Source: Sphingomonas mali NBRC 15500 (GTDB taxonomy: Bacteria > Pseudomonadota > Alphaproteobacteria > Sphingomonadales > Sphingomonadaceae). From it: DNA of 64,000 nucleotides. This document shows positions 25,380 to 33,689 of this stretch, in pieces. A program made the position numbers and the translations under genes. The stretch lies in contig NZ_BCYX01000011.1 in the NCBI RefSeq assembly GCF_001598415.1, forward strand, positions 57,589-121,588, read 5' to 3'. The notes under the pieces were generated by a model, which worked only from the letters and a program-made list of their open reading frames with translations, did not search any database and had not been told where the DNA came from. Position 1 is the stretch's first letter. Each line of letters starts with the position of its first letter.

Positions 25380-26000
25380 ATGACCGTATATCTCCACGAG
25401 GAAGACCTTCCCGCCGGGCTGTTCGCGCCCGGTGCCGCGATCGCCATCGACACCGAGACGATGGGGCTGATCACGCCGCGCGACCGTTTGTGCCTGGTGC
25501 AATTGTCCGATGGCGGACCCGACGAGCATCTCGTCCGCTTCGGCCCCGGCAGCGATTATGCAGCGCCCAATCTGAAGGCGTTGCTGGCCGATCCGGCGCG
25601 CGACAAGCTCTATCATTTCGCGCGCTTCGATCTCGCCGCGATCAAGCATTATCTCGGCGTCACCGCCGGCCCGGTCTATTGCACCAAGACCGCGTCGCGG
25701 CTGGTCCGCACCTATACCGACCGGCATGGGCTGAAGGAATTGGTCCGCGAGCTGCTCGGCCAGGACATTTCGAAACAGCAGCAATCGTCCGATTGGGGCG
25801 GCCCCGAACTGAGCGACGCGCAAAAGGATTATGCCGCGTCCGACGTGCGCTATCTGCATCGCCTGCGCGAGGAACTCGATCGCCGCCTGGTTCGCGAAAA
25901 CCGCGCCGAACTGGCGCAGGCCTGCTTCGACTTCCTGCCGTGGCGCGCCGAGCTCGATCTCGCCGGCTGGCCCGAAATCGACATCTTCGCGCATGTCTGA
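25380..26000 (+). CDS. rnd: Ribonuclease D-like 3'-5' exonuclease
   Basis: 206 residues: only the DEDDy exonuclease domain, without the HRDC domain of E. coli RNase D. Metal-binding motifs are IDTETMGL, FARFDLAAI and YAASDVRYLH. It trims RNA 3' ends, probably in tRNA maturation. Its stop overlaps the start of lptC by 8 bases, the usual sphingomonad order rnd-lptC. Confidence 0.92.
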   Translation: MTVYLHEEDLPAGLFAPGAAIAIDTETMGLITPRDRLCLVQLSDGGPDEHLVRFGPGSDYAAPNLKALLADPARDKLYHFARFDLAAIKHYLGVTAGPVYCTKTASRLVRTYTDRHGLKELVRELLGQDISKQQQSSDWGGPELSDAQKDYAASDVRYLHRLREELDRRLVRENRAELAQACFDFLPWRAELDLAGWPEIDIFAHV

Positions 26001-26637
26001 CGTCGCGCTCCGGATGCGGTCCGAGCGCCAGCGTTGGGCGGCGCCGGGGAGCGGACACGACACACTGATCGCGATCTTGCGCATTGTCCTGCCGTCGGCG
26101 GTCGGCGTCGTCGCCGCGCTGATGGTGTTCCTGCCGCTGACCGCCGGCGGCGACGTCAGTTTCGTGCTCGACCGCAACAAGGTGGAAATCACCAAGGAAC
26201 GCCTGCGCGTCCAGTCGGCGACCTATCGCGGCGAGTCCGACAAGGGCCAACCTTTCACCTTGACCGCACAATCGGCGGTGCAGCGCGACGCCAGCCAGCC
26301 GATCGTCGAGATCGACCACATGAACGCCGATATCCTGTTGTCGGACGGCCCCGGCAAGCTTCAGGCGCCCAAGGGCAATTACAATCTGAAGAGTCAGCAG
26401 GTTGACGTCTCGGGGCCGATCACCTTCACCGGCCCCAAGGGCTACAGCCTTCAGAGCAACGCAGCGACGGTCGATTTGAGGAAGCGCACGATGCAGGGGA
26501 CGGGCGGCGTCTCCGGCACCCTGCCGCAAGGCGAGTTCAACGCCGATACGATGAATGCCGATCTCGAGAATCGCGTGGTGCGGCTCGACGGGCGCGCGAC
26601 CATGCATTTCAGCGGCAAGGCCAAGAGCAACCGATAA
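25993..26637 (+). CDS. lptC: LPS export protein LptC
   Basis: 214 residues. One N-terminal membrane anchor (about residues 27-48) precedes a beta-jellyroll periplasmic domain. SATYRGESDKGQPFTLTAQSA and LPQGEFNADTMNADLENRVV fit LptC, which passes LPS from LptBFG to LptA. It overlaps rnd and is followed after 147 bases by lptB. The lptA gene normally expected between them is absent. Confidence 0.87.
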   Translation: MSDVALRMRSERQRWAAPGSGHDTLIAILRIVLPSAVGVVAALMVFLPLTAGGDVSFVLDRNKVEITKERLRVQSATYRGESDKGQPFTLTAQSAVQRDASQPIVEIDHMNADILLSDGPGKLQAPKGNYNLKSQQVDVSGPITFTGPKGYSLQSNAATVDLRKRTMQGTGGVSGTLPQGEFNADTMNADLENRVVRLDGRATMHFSGKAKSNR

Positions 26638-26784
26638 CCCGATTTTTTGGCGCATCCGCCGCGCACAAGCTTGCCCGCTGCAAAGCGCCGGTGCATGGCG
26701 CGAAGGTGCGACATGCACGAAGCTTGCCAATTGCTCGCTTGATAACCATTCAGTAACCAAGAGGCGGGCACTCAGGGAGCCGAT
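26638..26784. other. lptC-lptB intergenic stretch without lptA
   Basis: No open frame of LptA type exists here on either strand. It holds two direct AAGCTTGCC copies (26667-26675, 26720-26728), each preceded by GCAC, and an inverted GTGCATG/CATGCAC pair (26691-26697, 26712-26718). A TAACC-ATTCAG-TAACC run at 26741-26756 may belong to an lptB promoter. Confidence 0.55.
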
Positions 26785-27561
26785 ATGAACGACACCGTTA
26801 CCCTGGAAGAGATCGCGCCGATCGCCGAAGCCCCGGTGATGCGCGGCCTGTCGGTCGTGTCGATCGCCAAGTCCTATGACAAGCGCGTCGTCCTGACCGA
26901 CGTGTCGCTGTCGGTCGGACCGGGCGAGGTCATCGGCCTGTTGGGCCCCAATGGTGCCGGCAAGACCACCTGCTTCTATTCGGTGATGGGGTTGGTGAAG
27001 CCCGATTCGGGCCGCATCATGCTCGATGGCGACGATATCACCGGATTGCCGATGTACCGTCGCGCGATCCTCGGCCTGGGCTATCTGCCGCAGGAAACCT
27101 CGATCTTCCGCGGCCTGTCGGTCGAAAAGAATATCCTGACGGTGCTCGAGCTCTCCGAGCCCGACAAGGCGGCGCGCGAACGCCGGCTCGACCAGTTGCT
27201 CGACGAATTCGGCCTGACCCGGCTGCGCGACGCGCCGGCCATGGCATTGTCGGGCGGCGAGCGTCGCCGCGCGGAGATCGCCCGGGCGCTCGCCGCCAAT
27301 CCCTCGATCATGCTGCTCGACGAGCCGTTCGCCGGCATCGACCCCTTGTCGATCTCCGACATCCGCGACCTGATCGTCGAACTGAAGAAGCGCGGCATCG
27401 GCGTGCTGATCACTGACCATAATGTCCGGGAGACGCTCGACATCGTCGATCGCGGCTACATCATCTATGACGGCCGCGTGCTGTTCGCGGGCTCGCCGGA
27501 GGAACTCGTCGCCGACGAGAATGTCCGTCGCCTCTATTTGGGAGAGAGCTTCACGCTCTGA
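26785..27561 (+). CDS. lptB: LPS export ABC transporter ATP-binding protein LptB
   Basis: 258 residues, about 20 longer at the N-terminus than E. coli LptB. Walker A GPNGAGKTT, the Q-loop, LSGGERRR signature, Walker B IMLLDEPFAGIDP and switch His in ITDHNVRE are all present. It powers LPS extraction with LptFG, whose genes are not in the window. GGGAG precedes the ATG. rpoN follows after 7 bases, a conserved pairing in Proteobacteria. Confidence 0.96.
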   Translation: MNDTVTLEEIAPIAEAPVMRGLSVVSIAKSYDKRVVLTDVSLSVGPGEVIGLLGPNGAGKTTCFYSVMGLVKPDSGRIMLDGDDITGLPMYRRAILGLGYLPQETSIFRGLSVEKNILTVLELSEPDKAARERRLDQLLDEFGLTRLRDAPAMALSGGERRRAEIARALAANPSIMLLDEPFAGIDPLSISDIRDLIVELKKRGIGVLITDHNVRETLDIVDRGYIIYDGRVLFAGSPEELVADENVRRLYLGESFTL

Positions 27562-27568
27562 CCCGCTT

Positions 27569-29071
27569 ATGAGCTTGGCACCGCGCCTCGACCTTCGGCA
27601 GTCGCAATCGCTGGTGATGACGCCGCAGCTGCAGCAGGCCATTCGCCTGCTCGCGCTGTCCAATCTCGAAGTCGAAACCTTCATCGCCGAGGAGATCGAG
27701 CGCAATCCGTTGCTCGACAGTTCGAGCGCCGGCAGCGACGACGACGGTCCGATCGTCGAGCGTGAGGCGCCGGTCGCGATGGGCGACGAGCCCGCCAGCG
27801 CCGATGCCTTGTTGAACGGCGAAAGCGGCGGCGAAGCCTCGCTCGACGTCGATTTCGCGACCGAGAGCTTCCATCACGATTCGCCGTCGGACCAGGCCGG
27901 GATGGACGGTTCGCTCGGGATGAACGGCGGCGCGTCGGGCGGGGCGAGCGAGGATGGTCCTGATCTCGATGCCTTTGCCGACACCAGCCTGACGCTTGCC
28001 GATCACCTGCTGACCCAGGCTGGCGAAGTGCTGTCGGGCGCCGACATGTTCGTCGCACAGCATCTGATCGACCTGATCGACGACGCCGGCTACCTGACCA
28101 CGCCGCTGCTCGATGTCGCCAACCGGCTCGGCGTCCCCCTCGTGCATGTCGAGGACGTGCTCAAGGTGATCCAGACATTCGATCCCACCGGGGTCGGCGC
28201 GCGCGACCTTGCCGAATGCCTGGCGCTCCAGGCCAAGGAAGCCGATCGTTACGATCCCTGCATGGCGCGGCTGATCGACAATCTCGACCTCGTCGCGCGC
28301 GGCGAGATGTCGCGGCTGCGGCGGATCTGCGACGTCGACGACGAAGACCTCGCCGACATGATCCGCGAACTGCGCAATTACGACCCCAAGCCCGGCTGCC
28401 GCTTCGGCGGGGAACCGATGCAGGCGGTCGTCCCCGATCTCTATGTCGCGCGCGCCAAACAAGGCTGGGCGATCGAGATCAACGCGGCGACGCTGCCCAA
28501 GGTGCTGGTCAATCGCTCTTATTATGTCGAATTGTCCACTGGCCCGCAGGACCGCGCGTCGAAGGCATGGCTCAGCGAAATGCTCGCCAGCGCCAATTGG
28601 CTGGTAAAGGCGCTCGACCAGCGTCAGCGCACGATCATCAAGGTGGCGAGCGAGATCGTGAAGCAGCAGGAAGCGTTCTTCCTCCACGGCGTCGCGCATT
28701 TGAAGCCGATGACGCTGAAACAGGTCGCCGACGCGATCGAGATGCACGAATCGACCGTCAGCCGGGTGACCTCGAACAAATATCTCAGCTGCGCGCGCGG
28801 CCTCTACGAGCTCAAATATTTCTTCACCTCGGCGATCCAGGCGGCGGATGGCGGCGACGCGGTGTCGGCCCAGGCGGTCAAGTCGGCGATCCGCGCACTC
28901 ATCGCGGCGGAGAGTCCGAAGGCGATCCTGTCCGACGACACATTGGTCGACATGCTCAATGCCAAGGGCTTCGACATCGCGCGGCGCACCGTCGCCAAAT
29001 ATCGCGAGGCGATGGGAATCGGCAGCTCGGTGCAGCGTCGGCGGCAAAAAGCGCTGGAGGGAGTCGGCTAG
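27569..29071 (+). CDS. rpoN: RNA polymerase sigma-54 factor
   Basis: 500 residues. Region I is glutamine-rich (LRQSQSLVMTPQLQQAIRLL), an acidic linker follows (about 55-120), and the core-binding and DNA-binding domains end with an RpoN box ARRTVAKYRE near residue 475. It directs activator-dependent promoters. It starts right after lptB, and the RTX gene converges on its 3' end. The usual downstream raiA (hpf)/ptsN genes are not here. Confidence 0.97.
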   Translation: MSLAPRLDLRQSQSLVMTPQLQQAIRLLALSNLEVETFIAEEIERNPLLDSSSAGSDDDGPIVEREAPVAMGDEPASADALLNGESGGEASLDVDFATESFHHDSPSDQAGMDGSLGMNGGASGGASEDGPDLDAFADTSLTLADHLLTQAGEVLSGADMFVAQHLIDLIDDAGYLTTPLLDVANRLGVPLVHVEDVLKVIQTFDPTGVGARDLAECLALQAKEADRYDPCMARLIDNLDLVARGEMSRLRRICDVDDEDLADMIRELRNYDPKPGCRFGGEPMQAVVPDLYVARAKQGWAIEINAATLPKVLVNRSYYVELSTGPQDRASKAWLSEMLASANWLVKALDQRQRTIIKVASEIVKQQEAFFLHGVAHLKPMTLKQVADAIEMHESTVSRVTSNKYLSCARGLYELKYFFTSAIQAADGGDAVSAQAVKSAIRALIAAESPKAILSDDTLVDMLNAKGFDIARRTVAKYREAMGIGSSVQRRRQKALEGVG

Positions 29072-29092
29072 TAAACTGTCACCGCAATTCGG

Positions 29093-30271
29093 TCACAGAA
29101 AGAGGAAATCCGCCGTCGAGAAATCGGCCGCATGCAGCGTACCATATGCATCGGTCAGCTGGATGCTGAACGCCACGCCCGCTGACGTGACGACATCCAC
29201 GCTGACATCGCCGTTCGCCAGATCATGGGCGAAGACGCTGCCCGCACTCCCCCCGCTCTTGAAAGCGGTAATGCCCAGCTTCTCCAGCACGATCTTGTCG
29301 ACCCCGTCCTGATAATCCTCGATCCGGTCGCCGCCATCGAGCGCACCGGCGCCCTTGAACACGAACCAGTCGGCACCGCTATCGCCCCAGAGCCGGTCGG
29401 CGCCCAGTTCGCCGAACAATTTGTCGAAGCCCAGGCCGCCATGGATCCGATCGGCGCCATCGCCGCCCAGCATGTAATCGTCGCCGCCATCGCCGAACAT
29501 CTGGTCGTTGCCGGCCTCGCCGCTCATCCTGTCGGCGTCGGCGCCGCCTTCCATATAATCGTTGCCCGCGCCGGCCTCCATCGTGTCGCGACCATCGCCA
29601 CCAAGCAGGACGTCGACCCCATTTTCGGTGGAGAGGATGTCGTCGCCGGTGCCGCCCTCGAGCCAGTTGTCGCCGTCGCCGCCGTCGACCCGGTCATTGC
29701 CGTCGCCGCCATAGACATGGTCGTTGCCCGACTGGCCCTTCAGCTTGTCGTTGCCACCCTCGCCATAGATCCAGTCATTGCCGGCGCCGCCGGCCACTGC
29801 CTCGGTGGTCAGCAGGCCCGTCGCCGGATTGATCTCGTTGAGGAACCCGTCATCGCCGGCGCCAGCATAGATGATGTCATCACCGTACCCGCCATCGATA
29901 TAGTCGCGGCCGTCCCCGGCATAGATGGTGTCGTTGCCGGCATCGCCGAGGATCTGGTCATGGCCGATTCCGCCGTCGAGATAATCGTCATTGTCGCCGC
30001 CGGACAGGATGTCGTTGCCGTCCGCGCCGATCAGCCGGTCGTTGCCCACGCCGCCGTCAAGCCGGTCATTGCCATTCTCGCCAAAGAGATAGTCGGCGCC
30101 GGGCCCGCCGATCAGATAGTCATGGCCGTCGCCGCCATAAATGTCGTCGTCGCCGTCACCGCCATGGACCTGGTCATCGCCCCCCTTGGCGAGGATCAGG
30201 TCGTTGAGGTTCGTGCCCTGAATGACGTCGGCATTCAACGTACCTTCAATGCGTGTTGCATAGGTTCTCAT
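29093..30271 (-). CDS. RTX (hemolysin-type calcium-binding) repeat protein
   Basis: 392 residues. From about residue 10 to 295 nearly every nonapeptide fits GGxGxDxLx (GGDGDDDIY, GGDGHDYLI, GGVGNDRLI). These repeats bind calcium and fold as a beta-roll after secretion. Residues 300-392 form a tail (DGGDRIEDYQDGVDKIVL and ending STADFLFL) like the C-terminal type I secretion signals. There is no signal peptide and no catalytic domain. No type I secretion genes are nearby. It could be a surface-layer or biofilm component; this is inference. Confidence 0.88.
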   Translation of the reverse strand: MRTYATRIEGTLNADVIQGTNLNDLILAKGGDDQVHGGDGDDDIYGGDGHDYLIGGPGADYLFGENGNDRLDGGVGNDRLIGADGNDILSGGDNDDYLDGGIGHDQILGDAGNDTIYAGDGRDYIDGGYGDDIIYAGAGDDGFLNEINPATGLLTTEAVAGGAGNDWIYGEGGNDKLKGQSGNDHVYGGDGNDRVDGGDGDNWLEGGTGDDILSTENGVDVLLGGDGRDTMEAGAGNDYMEGGADADRMSGEAGNDQMFGDGGDDYMLGGDGADRIHGGLGFDKLFGELGADRLWGDSGADWFVFKGAGALDGGDRIEDYQDGVDKIVLEKLGITAFKSGGSAGSVFAHDLANGDVSVDVVTSAGVAFSIQLTDAYGTLHAADFSTADFLFL

Positions 30272-30398
30272 GGCTACCTGCTTCGGGCTGAATATCGCGC
30301 TGTTTTAAGGTGGGCCATTGGTGCCCCAAATATGGTCTTCGTGGTGAGCATGCTTCAACAAGGGCGTATTTTATGAGCAGGGACTGTCCTGAAGGCCA

Positions 30399-30835
30399 TT
30401 GGTTTTCGATCGGCGGGGCGGGGTATCGGACGAAGAGTGGGCGCTTATCGGGCCGTTGCTGCCAACCGAGCATGGCCGGGGAAGTCGGCCTGCGGGCGAC
30501 AACCGGCTCTATTTCAAGGGCATGGTGTGGATGGCGCGCTCAGGTGCGCAATCCGGATTGAGGTGCTGCTCGCCGACAAGGGCTACGACGCAGACGCGAT
30601 CCGCGCAGAGCTCGCCGCAGCCGGCGTCGAAGAGGTCATCCCCACCAAGAGCAATCGCCGCACACGCATCCCGCACGATCGCGCGAAATACCGCTGGCGT
30701 AATCTCGTCGAGCGGTTGTTCAGCAAACTCAAAAACTGACGGCGCATCGCCACCCGATACGACAAAACCAAGGAATCATACCTCGGCTTCGTCGCCCTCG
30801 CTTCAATCAAACTGTGGACCCTTTGTCCACGACCC
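30399..30835 (+). pseudogene. Decayed IS5-family transposase
   Basis: The first part, in the frame from 30399, reads SDEEWALIGPLLPTEHGRGSR and GDNRLYFKGMVWMARSGAQ. The reading then breaks near 30555, and the C-terminal part continues in another frame: LLADKGYDADAIRAELAAAG, PTKSNRRTRI and KYRWRNLVERLFSKLKN. A TGA stands where TGG is expected (30737), and RRIATRYDKTKESYLGFVAL follows in frame. The central catalytic region is deleted. Ends are unclear. Confidence 0.85.
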
Positions 30836-30921
30836 CTAGTCTCGGTTTCGGCCAAGCTGAAAAACGACTCTAGTTTCTGGTCTTTTACCGTTCGGCAAAA
30901 CATTCGCCGTAACCCAACGGC

Positions 30922-31311
30922 ATGACTGCACAGTTCACCGTTCGGGCCGAGCCCTCACGCGATTTGATTCGCATCACCATGTCCGGCTTCTTCAACCCCG
31001 ACGATATCCAGGCATTTCGCACCGCGCGCGCGGCGGAACATGCCCGCCTGACCTGCGGTCCCAACGAGCATGTCACGCTCAATGACGTGAGGGCGATGAA
31101 GGTGCAGGCGCAGGACGTCGTCGCCGCGTTCCAGGACCTGCTCGCCGATCCGGCCTATCGATCGCGCAAGCTTGCTTTCATCGTCGACCGGACACTGGCG
31201 CGCAGCCAATTGATGCGCGCGCTCAACGGCCGCACCGCGAAATGCTTCGAAAATCGCGCCGAGGCCGAGCAATGGCTGTTCGCGCACGATTCGGAGATGG
31301 TGGCGGCCTGA
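30922..31311 (+). CDS. Hypothetical STAS/SpoIIAA-like protein
   Basis: 129 residues, soluble, mixed alpha/beta. The pattern LIRITMSGFFNPDDIQAF, then HVTLNDVRAMKVQAQDVVAAF, resembles small STAS/SEC14-like proteins sometimes seen alone in Proteobacteria. Assignment rests on pattern only. It lies next to the IS relic and ahead of a half repeat, without neighbours that hint at a role. Confidence 0.6.
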   Translation: MTAQFTVRAEPSRDLIRITMSGFFNPDDIQAFRTARAAEHARLTCGPNEHVTLNDVRAMKVQAQDVVAAFQDLLADPAYRSRKLAFIVDRTLARSQLMRALNGRTAKCFENRAEAEQWLFAHDSEMVAA

Positions 31312-31375
31312 CGGGGGCACCCGGCGCGTGAGGCGCTTTCTGAGCGAGCATCCATTATCAAATTCCGAGCCGGCG

Positions 31376-31400
31376 GATGCGGGGACAAGCCCGGCATGAT
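31376..31400. repeat. Half of a family A repeat
   Basis: GATGCGGGGACAAGCCCGGC matches the right end of the family A repeats with one base changed in the stem. The left half is missing. The following 110 bases are AT-rich and run up to the monooxygenase gene, where a promoter is likely. Confidence 0.6.
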
Positions 31401-31521
31401 TAAAGGAACGCCGGAGCCAGCAAGCGCGATATATTCTTTTGTTATCTTTGTTTTCCAGTACTTTCGATAGTTTCCGCAACCTTGAAAATGCGTTAGCCTT
31501 CCACCCAAGGGAGAGGGCGTC

Positions 31522-31824
31522 ATGATCATCGTCACCGGCAGCGTCACCGCGAAGGAGGGGCAGTTCGAGCCGCTGCGCGATGCCTGTCTCGCGCACGTCC
31601 GCCGCTCCCGGACCGAGGACGGCTGCATCAGCCATGCGGTCCATATCGATGCCGAAAACCCGCTGCGGCTGGTCTTTTTCGAGGAATGGCGCGACCTGCC
31701 TGCGCTGCAGGAGCATTTCGTCACGCCTGGAATCGCCGACCTGATGAACGCGGTCCGCGAGCACGCCGCGTCGAGCGAGAAGATCACTACCTATAGCGCG
31801 CAAAAGGCGCCGGATCAGGAATAA
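31522..31824 (+). CDS. Antibiotic biosynthesis monooxygenase (ABM) domain protein
   Basis: 100 residues. The ABM ferredoxin-like fold is suggested by IIVTGSVTAKEGQFEPLRDAC, EDGCISHAV and LVFFEEWRDLPALQEHF. Related small proteins such as YgiN oxidise quinols or act as dimeric enzymes without cofactors. GGGAGAGGG precedes the ATG. Its 3' end overlaps the convergent DUF899 gene by 10 bases. Substrate unknown. Confidence 0.85.
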   Translation: MIIVTGSVTAKEGQFEPLRDACLAHVRRSRTEDGCISHAVHIDAENPLRLVFFEEWRDLPALQEHFVTPGIADLMNAVREHAASSEKITTYSAQKAPDQE

Positions 31825-32525
31825 TCCACGCTCGGATACCAGTCGGTGCCGCGCCCGGCGGGAATCGTGTCGAGCACGTTCCATAGCGGCGACATTTCGG
31901 GCGCGCCGCGGGGATCCTGACCGGGATCCTGCGTCCCACCCAATTCCGATCCCCAGAAATGGCGGATGGTGCCGTCGGCATCTCTGGTGAACACGTCATA
32001 GGACGGCCAGTCGCCATCATCGTGCCAGGCGTTGTGATCGCGGCCGAATGCCTCGCTCACATCGCTGTAGAGCGGCAGCCCGCGCCAGCCGCGTTCCTTG
32101 GCGAAATCGTACAGCCGTTCGACCGGCGACCGTGCGATCACCGCCAGCGCGACCTTCTGGCGCAAGTCGAGCGCGTTGGCCGCCAGCGCCCCGAGAAATT
32201 GCGTGCACATCGGGCAGGGTCGCGCGCGCTCGGGACCGAACATCCAGCAATAGGTGACGAGGGCGTCATGCCCTTCGAACAGGTCCGCGAGTGCGACCTC
32301 GCCGTCCTTGCCCCGGAAGCGATAGTCCTTCGCGACCACCGGTCCGGGTGGGAGCGCGCGGCGTTGCGCGGCGACGCGTTCAAGATGCCGCCGCAGTTCG
32401 ATTTCCTCGGCGAGCAGCTTCTTGCGCGCCTCGGCGTAATCGGCGCTTTCGCCTGGATAGGGGTGATGCGCCTTCTCGGCGAGCTCGGCAGCAGGGGCGA
32501 GCAGCTTCACATCGGCGTCGGCCAT
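31815..32525 (-). CDS. DUF899 family thioredoxin-like protein
   Basis: 236 residues. LDKAHHPYPGESADYAEA-like N-terminus, RRALPPGPVVAKDYRF, CWMFGPERARPCPMCTQFLG with a CxxC, and HDDGDWPSYDVFTRD are typical of DUF899. This family has a thioredoxin-like fold and no fixed function. ATG 32525 begins MADADVKLL; eight codons further upstream are less likely. It may be co-transcribed with the upstream dehydrogenase gene. Confidence 0.87.
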   Translation of the reverse strand: MADADVKLLAPAAELAEKAHHPYPGESADYAEARKKLLAEEIELRRHLERVAAQRRALPPGPVVAKDYRFRGKDGEVALADLFEGHDALVTYCWMFGPERARPCPMCTQFLGALAANALDLRQKVALAVIARSPVERLYDFAKERGWRGLPLYSDVSEAFGRDHNAWHDDGDWPSYDVFTRDADGTIRHFWGSELGGTQDPGQDPRGAPEMSPLWNVLDTIPAGRGTDWYPSVDYS

Positions 32526-32575
32526 GATCCTCTCCTTCTCGCAGGCCAACGCCTGAAATCGGAGTCGGGTTTCTA

Positions 32576-33643
32576 TCAGCCGATGGTCGGATCGACCATG
32601 ATCTTCACGTGGTTCTCGGGATCGCCGAGGTCGGTGAACGCTTGTGCCACGCCGCCCAGATCGACCGTCCCGGTGATGATCCGCCCGACATCGACCGTCC
32701 CCTCGGCGATCTCACGCAATGTCGCGGCGAACTCGTCGGGCGTATAGCCATAGACGAATTCCAGGTTGAGCTGTTTGGTGATCGCCATCGACGGGCGGAA
32801 GCTGTCGGGCTCCATGCACACGCCGGCGACGACGATCTGCGCGCCCGGGGGACAATCCTCGATGATCCGCTGCACCATGCCGGGCACGCCGACGCATTCG
32901 AACACGATGGGCCGGGCGTGCAGCTTGCCCGCCATCCTGGCGATGTGCGCCTCCGCCTCGGTCGCGGGAACGCCATAGTCCGCCCATTTCTTGTGCGGCC
33001 CGTCGACTGCCGGGTCCACCACCACGTCAGCGCCCATCCGCTCGGCCTCGGCGCGGCGACGCGGCGAGAAATCGGCGGCGATCACCGGCCCTTTGCCGAC
33101 GATCTTGAGCGCGGCGATGATCGCGAGACCGACCGGACCACAGCCGATCACCAGTGACGCCGATCCGGGTTCGAGCGCTGCCCTGGCGACCGCATGCGCG
33201 CCGACCGCGAACGGCTCGGTCAGCGCGGCGAGATCGTCGGACAATCCATTGGGCACTTCGAGCAGCAAGCGCTCGTCGAGCAGCATCCGCTCGGCGAACC
33301 CGCCCGGCGCCGAGGGCGAATAGCCGACGGGGTGATAGCCTTTGGCGGAATTAGTAACGGGGACCGAGACCACGCGCGTCCCGGGCTTTAGCCGGTGCGG
33401 GGTGTCGGGACCGTAATCGAGGATCTCGGCGCAGAATTCATGCCCCATCACCATATCCGGCAGCGGCCGCGGCGTACCGGCGGCGCGCTCGGCGACCATC
33501 TTGTCCATATGGTGGAGCGCGTGGAGATCCGACCCGCAGATACCGCAACGTAGCGTGCGCACCAGCACTTGCCCCTTGTCGGGCGTCGGCTCGACCATCT
33601 CGTCGAGCTCCAACCGCTGCCCGCGCTTGACCACTGCTCGCAT
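32576..33643 (-). CDS. Zinc-dependent alcohol dehydrogenase-family protein
   Basis: 355 residues, medium-chain dehydrogenase fold. Catalytic-zinc ligands occur in CGICGSDLHALH and MGHEF; the nucleotide loop is VIGCGPVGLAII. The four-cysteine structural zinc lobe is absent. The substrate-side motif KLHARPIVFECVGVPGM is typical of the zinc-binding dehydrogenases of aromatic-degrading sphingomonads. It lies before the DUF899 gene with about 50 bases between. Substrate unknown. Confidence 0.9.
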   Translation of the reverse strand: MRAVVKRGQRLELDEMVEPTPDKGQVLVRTLRCGICGSDLHALHHMDKMVAERAAGTPRPLPDMVMGHEFCAEILDYGPDTPHRLKPGTRVVSVPVTNSAKGYHPVGYSPSAPGGFAERMLLDERLLLEVPNGLSDDLAALTEPFAVGAHAVARAALEPGSASLVIGCGPVGLAIIAALKIVGKGPVIAADFSPRRRAEAERMGADVVVDPAVDGPHKKWADYGVPATEAEAHIARMAGKLHARPIVFECVGVPGMVQRIIEDCPPGAQIVVAGVCMEPDSFRPSMAITKQLNLEFVYGYTPDEFAATLREIAEGTVDVGRIITGTVDLGGVAQAFTDLGDPENHVKIMVDPTIG

Positions 33644-33689
33644 CGCGCTCTCCTTTTCCGTACCCTCTTTTCGAAAATACGGAGCGCGG

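Noticed and set aside
25660..27705. A 681-residue minus-strand frame
   Set aside because: It crosses rnd, lptC, lptB and the start of rpoN in antisense; these four are clear real genes.
29500..30250. Regularly spaced DNA repeats suggestive of a CRISPR array
   Set aside because: The 27-base periodicity is coding (nonapeptide RTX units) and the repeats vary as protein codons do; no spacers or cas genes.
29225..30376. A 383-residue plus-strand frame rich in Val/Ala repeats
   Set aside because: It is the antisense shadow of the RTX repeats; the minus-strand frame has the GGxGxD motif and a plausible start.
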